A DNA stretch of 44,161 bases from an uncultured Eubacteriales bacterium (GTDB lineage: Bacteria > Bacillota > Clostridia > Oscillospirales > Oscillospiraceae), in contig UQSF01000017.1 of assembly GCA_900543625.1 (NCBI GenBank), positions 1 to 44,161 of the forward strand, given 5' to 3'. This document shows positions 41,331 through 44,161 of the stretch, in pieces; the stretch's first letter is position 1, and each line of letters opens with the position of its first letter. The translations under genes were made by a program, and so were the position numbers. The notes beneath the pieces are model-generated. The model had not been told where the DNA came from, did no database searches, and worked only from the letters and a program-made list of their open reading frames with translations.

Positions 41331-41368
41331 TGTCAAAGAACCTCGCAGCCTTTCGCCGCCGCAGCGGC
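41331..41368 (-). repeat. Multi-hairpin element, fragment E8
   Basis: Only the far end of the family is present: TGTCAAAGAACCTCGCAGCC and the start of the TTTCGCCGCC hairpin. The rest is missing. As in other copies, the end abuts a GC hairpin. Confidence 0.65.
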
Positions 41369-41420
41369 TGTCCCGGCTGGACGGCTATCTGTCCGGGCTG
41401 CAGCTGTACTGACGCGGCGG

Positions 41421-41449
41421 TTGCAATCGCGCGCGGCATTTGCTATGAT
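41421..41449 (+). promoter_or_regulatory. Promoter of the EFR1-like gene
   Basis: TTGCAA (41421-41426), 17-nt spacer, TATGAT (41444-41449), 43 nt before the ATG. Confidence 0.7.
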
Positions 41450-41492
41450 GAAACCACACGAACACAAACACAACATAACGGGAGGTCATGCC

Positions 41493-42254
41493 ATGCAACC
41501 GCACAATCTGCATCTGTATTTCTTCAGTCCCACGGGCGGCACAAAGACCGTCGCCGGCCTCTTCGCCGAGCAGCTCGGCGCGCCGGACGCCTGCACCGAC
41601 ATCACCGTACACGCCGAGGCGAAAACCTTCACCGCCGACGACCGTCTGCTGCTGTTCTTCCCGGTCTACGGCGGGCGCGTGCCCGAGCCGTGCCTTGCGC
41701 GCGTGCGCGCCCTGCACGGAACGGATACCCCGGTCACGCTCGTGGCCGTGTTCGGCAACCGCGCCGTGGACGATGCGCTGCTGGAGATGCGCGACACGCT
41801 CGCCCCACTGGGCTTTCGCGTGGTCGCGGCGGCGGAGGTCATCGCGCCGCACTCGATCAATACTGACATCGCCATCGGGCGTCCGGACGCATCCGACCGC
41901 GCCGGGATCGCGGCGTTCTGCGCGCAGCTCGCGTCCAAGCTCGCCGGGGACGCGCCCGCCGGGATCACCGTGCCCGGAAACAAGCCCTACTGTGACTACA
42001 ACGGTCTGCCGCTCAAGCCGACCGGCGGTCTGCGCTGCATCAGCTGCGGTCTGTGCGCGGACAATTGCCCCGCCGGAGCGATCCCGAAGGACGCGCCGAA
42101 AAAGGTCGACAAGCGCAAGTGCATCTCCTGTATGCGCTGCATCCAGATCTGCCCGCAGACGGCGCGCAGCGTGCCGCTGCCGCTGCGGCTGGCTGCCGCC
42201 GCGACGGTGAAAAAATACTGCGTCGGGCGCAAGGAGCCGGCCTTCTACATCTAA
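41493..42254 (+). CDS. EFR1-like flavodoxin/ferredoxin fusion protein
   Basis: 253 residues. The N-terminal flavodoxin-like domain opens LYFFSPTGGTKTVAGLFAEQLG (phosphate-binding loop SPTGGT) and continues LLLFFPVYGGRVPEP. Two C-terminal 4Fe-4S motifs follow: CISCGLCADNCPAGAIP and CISCMRCIQICPQTAR. Such proteins (EFR1 family ferrodoxins of Clostridia) shuttle electrons between flavin and Fe-S partners; the partner is unknown. GGGAGG precedes ATG 41493. Monocistronic, divergent from the TetR gene, which may regulate it. Confidence 0.85.
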   Translation: MQPHNLHLYFFSPTGGTKTVAGLFAEQLGAPDACTDITVHAEAKTFTADDRLLLFFPVYGGRVPEPCLARVRALHGTDTPVTLVAVFGNRAVDDALLEMRDTLAPLGFRVVAAAEVIAPHSINTDIAIGRPDASDRAGIAAFCAQLASKLAGDAPAGITVPGNKPYCDYNGLPLKPTGGLRCISCGLCADNCPAGAIPKDAPKKVDKRKCISCMRCIQICPQTARSVPLPLRLAAAATVKKYCVGRKEPAFYI

Positions 42255-42276
42255 ACACAGAACAACCCACAAAACA

Positions 42277-42306
42277 CGCCCGCAGGGACAACAGTCCCTG
42301 CGGGCG
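42277..42306 (-). terminator. Terminator beyond element E6
   Basis: Arms CGCCCGCAGGGAC/GTCCCTGCGGGCG. The T-tract (TGTTTTGTG) is on the minus strand, so it ends the Fe-S/hypA-like operon after E6; it can also stop the convergent EFR1-like gene. Confidence 0.75.
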
Positions 42307-42311
42307 TCAGC

Positions 42312-42502
42312 TTATCAAAAACCTCGTAGCCTTTCGCCGCCGGAGCGGTGAAAGAAAGTCCGATCATTTTCTTCGGCGACATGTGCGGCGAAGAAAATAC
42401 TGCTCGGCCTGCAAACGTGCGCGCTGTCCGCCTCCGGTGGACGGCGCGTGCGCTGCAGTCAGGCCGCAAATCCCCTTTGTCAAAAAGTAATACTTTTTGA
42501 CA
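42312..42502 (-). repeat. Multi-hairpin intergenic element, copy E6
   Basis: Full copy with near-perfect palindrome 42478-42502 (12-bp arms TGTCAAAAAGTA/TACTTTTTGACA around one A), 2 bp after the hypA-like stop. GC hairpin with one G-T pair replacing G-C, ATTTTCTTCG hairpin, TTTCGCCG hairpin, and end CTTATCAAAAACC against the terminator. Confidence 0.85.
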
Positions 42503-42504
42503 GT

Positions 42505-42750
42505 CTATTCGCCCTCGATCGTGCGCACATACATGCCCAGCTCGCCGGGCAGATCATGGATCTCGAGCGCGCAGCCGTCCATGGCGGTGTTGTGCACCGC
42601 GATGCAGAACACGAGCTGCAGCTGCTCGGGCACGACGGCGGAATACTCGCCGATGTCCATGACGATGCGCGTGAGGCGCGTGAGGCCGTTTTCCGTCATC
42701 GCCTGCTGCGCGATGTCAAAGACCTCCTTGGCAATGGCCGCCTCGTGCAT
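42505..42750 (-). CDS. HypA-like protein lacking the zinc domain
   Basis: 81 residues against about 113 for normal HypA. It begins MHEAAIAKEVFDIAQQAM, with the M-H-E nickel-binding N-terminus of HypA, and continues TRIVMDIGEYSAVVPEQLQLVFCIAVHNTAMDGCALEIHDLPGE, matching the alpha/beta core. The CxxC...CxxC zinc loop is absent, and the protein stops with a normal TAG. HypA delivers nickel to NiFe-hydrogenase or urease; this short form may serve another metal client. Its ATG directly follows the stop of the Fe-S protein gene with no gap, so they are translated together. Confidence 0.7.
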   Translation of the reverse strand: MHEAAIAKEVFDIAQQAMTENGLTRLTRIVMDIGEYSAVVPEQLQLVFCIAVHNTAMDGCALEIHDLPGELGMYVRTIEGE

Positions 42751-43944
42751 TCAGTTCTTCTTCGGCTGGCGGCGGACGTTGCGCTCGCGCACGAGCGACT
42801 TCTTGAGCGGCTTGCAGAAGAGCACGCGGTCGCCGTCGACCATCTTGCGCACGTCCTTCGGGCACTTTGTGACGCACACGCCGCAGCCGATGCAGCGCTG
42901 ATACTCCACAAACACCTTGCCGGTCTGCGCATTGAAGCCGGTGGCCACGGTCGGGCAGAAGTGGTTGCAGATGTTGCAGCCGTTGCAGTTTTCCGGGTGG
43001 ACGATGACGGGCTTTGCGTGCGCGCGCATATACAGCGGCTGCATGCCGCCGCGCGTGTACGAGCCGAGCATCTCGCAGCACTGCGTGTCGCAGTTGCAGA
43101 TGGCGGTCGTCTCCTCGTCCATGTTGCAGGCGTAGTGGAACACCTGATGCACGCAGCCCTTCTTCTCGCAGTCGACGAGGATCTGGCGCGCCTCAGCCTT
43201 GCTGACCTGGCGGCCGACACCGTACTCGATGATCTGCTTGGCGATGTTGCCGACGCACAGGCAGACCTCATCCGGCGTGGGGTTCTTGGGCTGCAGACCC
43301 TCTCTGCGGCGGATGTTGCGGCAGAAGCAGTGCATGACGCTGATGGGCGCGTCGTCCGGCAGGCTGTCGAGATACGCCTCGAGCTGATAGCTCGGCACGA
43401 CGCTCGTCGTGTCGTTGGAGAGCTTGCGGTCCACGTGCACGACCTTGCCGGCGGCCTTGCCCTCGAGCGGGAGCGCGACCTCCATGTGGCCCTTGTCGCC
43501 CTTGAGCTTGTTGAGATTGTTCATGGCGGCGTAGCCCGTGCGCAGCGGCTCGACGTTGAGCGTGGTGACCATGTTGATGGCCGAGGTGAACAGCTCCGAC
43601 GCCTTTTGCAGCGTCTCATTGTCCTCGCCCGTCGAGAGCGGAAACTCAAACCAGCCCGGCAGCATCGGCGCGAGGTCGAACGTCGGCTCCGGCCCGTCGT
43701 AGATCTTGAGCAGGAAGCCCTTGCGGCACATGTCGTAGAGCGTGCCGGCCCAGTCGCTGCCCGTGTAGAGCGCGCGCAGCTCCGCCTCGGTGTTGCCGCG
43801 CAGCTTCATGCCCATCATGATGTCGTACTCTTCGTCGGTCACGAACAGCTTGCAGTATTTTTCAAACTGCGGCACCGGCGGCTGCGGCACCTGCGTGACG
43901 GCGTTCATGCGGTTCATGAGCTTGAGATATTTCAGATAACCCAT
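42751..43944 (-). CDS. Poly-cysteine Fe-S protein with C-terminal 2x[4Fe-4S] ferredoxin domain
   Basis: 397 residues. The N-terminal 190 residues hold no recognised domain. The middle is rich in cysteine: C206-x-C208, C228-x-C230, C264, C273, C283-x-C285, C289-C290, suggesting further Fe-S or metal sites. The C-terminus carries C320-x2-C323-x2-C326-x3-C330 and C351-x2-C354-x2-C357-x3-C361, two 4Fe-4S clusters. I cannot name the enzyme; an electron-transfer or metal-site role with the coupled HypA-like protein is inference. ATG 43944 (MGYLKYLKLMNRM) is preceded by AAAGGGGA; the longer frame overlaps the promoter. Confidence 0.75.
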   Translation of the reverse strand: MGYLKYLKLMNRMNAVTQVPQPPVPQFEKYCKLFVTDEEYDIMMGMKLRGNTEAELRALYTGSDWAGTLYDMCRKGFLLKIYDGPEPTFDLAPMLPGWFEFPLSTGEDNETLQKASELFTSAINMVTTLNVEPLRTGYAAMNNLNKLKGDKGHMEVALPLEGKAAGKVVHVDRKLSNDTTSVVPSYQLEAYLDSLPDDAPISVMHCFCRNIRRREGLQPKNPTPDEVCLCVGNIAKQIIEYGVGRQVSKAEARQILVDCEKKGCVHQVFHYACNMDEETTAICNCDTQCCEMLGSYTRGGMQPLYMRAHAKPVIVHPENCNGCNICNHFCPTVATGFNAQTGKVFVEYQRCIGCGVCVTKCPKDVRKMVDGDRVLFCKPLKKSLVRERNVRRQPKKN

Positions 43945-44030
43945 CTTCTTTGTTCCCCTTTCCGGCAGACGGCGCTTCCCACGCGCGCGGCTGCCCGCCG
44001 GTGTCCCGGCAAATTGGCACATACGAATTT

Positions 44031-44059
44031 ACTTTATCATCTCGTCTAACTTTTGGCAA
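44031..44059 (-). promoter_or_regulatory. Promoter of the Fe-S/hypA-like operon
   Basis: Minus-strand TTGCCA (44059-44054), 17-nt spacer, TAAAGT (44036-44031), with a leader of about 80 nt. Confidence 0.6.
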
Positions 44060-44102
44060 GCCTTTTCCGATGCTTTTCCATATTTTGTTGAGAGTATCAT
44101 TA

Positions 44103-44144
44103 AATGCAGAAGAAACCGTTACGGTTTTTCCTGCATTATTTTTT
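44103..44144 (+). terminator. Terminator-like hairpin at the window edge
   Basis: Arms AATGCAG...AAACCG and CGGTTT...CTGCATT followed on the plus strand by ATTTTTTTA. No plus-strand gene lies to its left, so it may belong to a convergent or unseen transcript. Confidence 0.45.
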
Positions 44145-44161
44145 TATCCGAAGGCAGGCGG

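Noticed and set aside
741..42502. CRISPR array
   Set aside because: The repeats are long, dispersed over 41 kb and not separated by regular spacers.

Overview
This window looks like a piece of a high-G+C anaerobic Clostridia chromosome, most likely Oscillospirales/Oscillospiraceae. The evidence is a Firmicutes-type origin cluster (dnaA-dnaN-yaaA-recF-remB-gyrB-gyrA), strict-anaerobe redox genes (group B [FeFe]-hydrogenase, CooC-type ATPase, an acetyl-CoA synthase-like protein, ferredoxin-type proteins), AGGAGG-type ribosome binding sites and TTGACA/TATAAT promoters. No tRNA, rRNA, CRISPR array or transposase gene was seen.

Layout. 0-6.5 kb: 5' part of truA; a CooC ATPase plus a stand-alone ACS middle-domain protein on the minus strand; a divergent group B [FeFe]-hydrogenase; guaB of a type strikingly like the Tritrichomonas enzyme. 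6.6-16.3 kb: an ECF-like sigma factor with a membrane partner, a TIM-barrel/M20 peptidase pair, an SDR, a sodium symporter of the LeuT type, a DUF1232 protein, an MTA/SAH-deaminase-like amidohydrolase and a TetR regulator with a palindrome on its own promoter. 16.5-24.7 kb: DUF1292, a DUF2156-PPOX fusion, an orphan 84-residue protein behind a near-consensus promoter, ridA-ilvA, an ABC exporter, ferritin with a Fur/PerR-like box, and an FMN-dependent alpha-hydroxy-acid oxidase-like enzyme. 24.9-29.7 kb: a parvulin-type lipoprotein and mfd, transcribed away from the origin. 29.9-40.3 kb: a long origin operon from dnaA to gyrA, extended by rnhA and two further genes; oriC-like DnaA boxes and a DnaA-trio lie between dnaA and dnaN. 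40.3-44.2 kb: an unassigned foldable locus, a TetR regulator, an EFR1-like flavodoxin/ferredoxin protein, and an Fe-S protein coupled to a HypA-like protein that lacks the zinc domain.

The most striking unexplained feature is a family of roughly 190-bp intergenic elements: six full copies, one internally deleted copy and one fragment. Each is built from a chain of hairpins ending in a near-perfect TGTCAAAAAGTA palindrome. The stems differ between copies by compensating changes, so the fold is maintained. Every copy sits beside a gene 3' end and next to a terminator-like hairpin, and one copy is flanked by a 28-bp direct duplication of the terminator. The second theme is a set of nickel/Fe-S C1-type genes (CooC, partial ACS, truncated HypA, poly-cysteine Fe-S protein) with no complete CODH/ACS or NiFe-hydrogenase in the window.

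All calls rest on reading motifs and alignments from memory; no database search was run.
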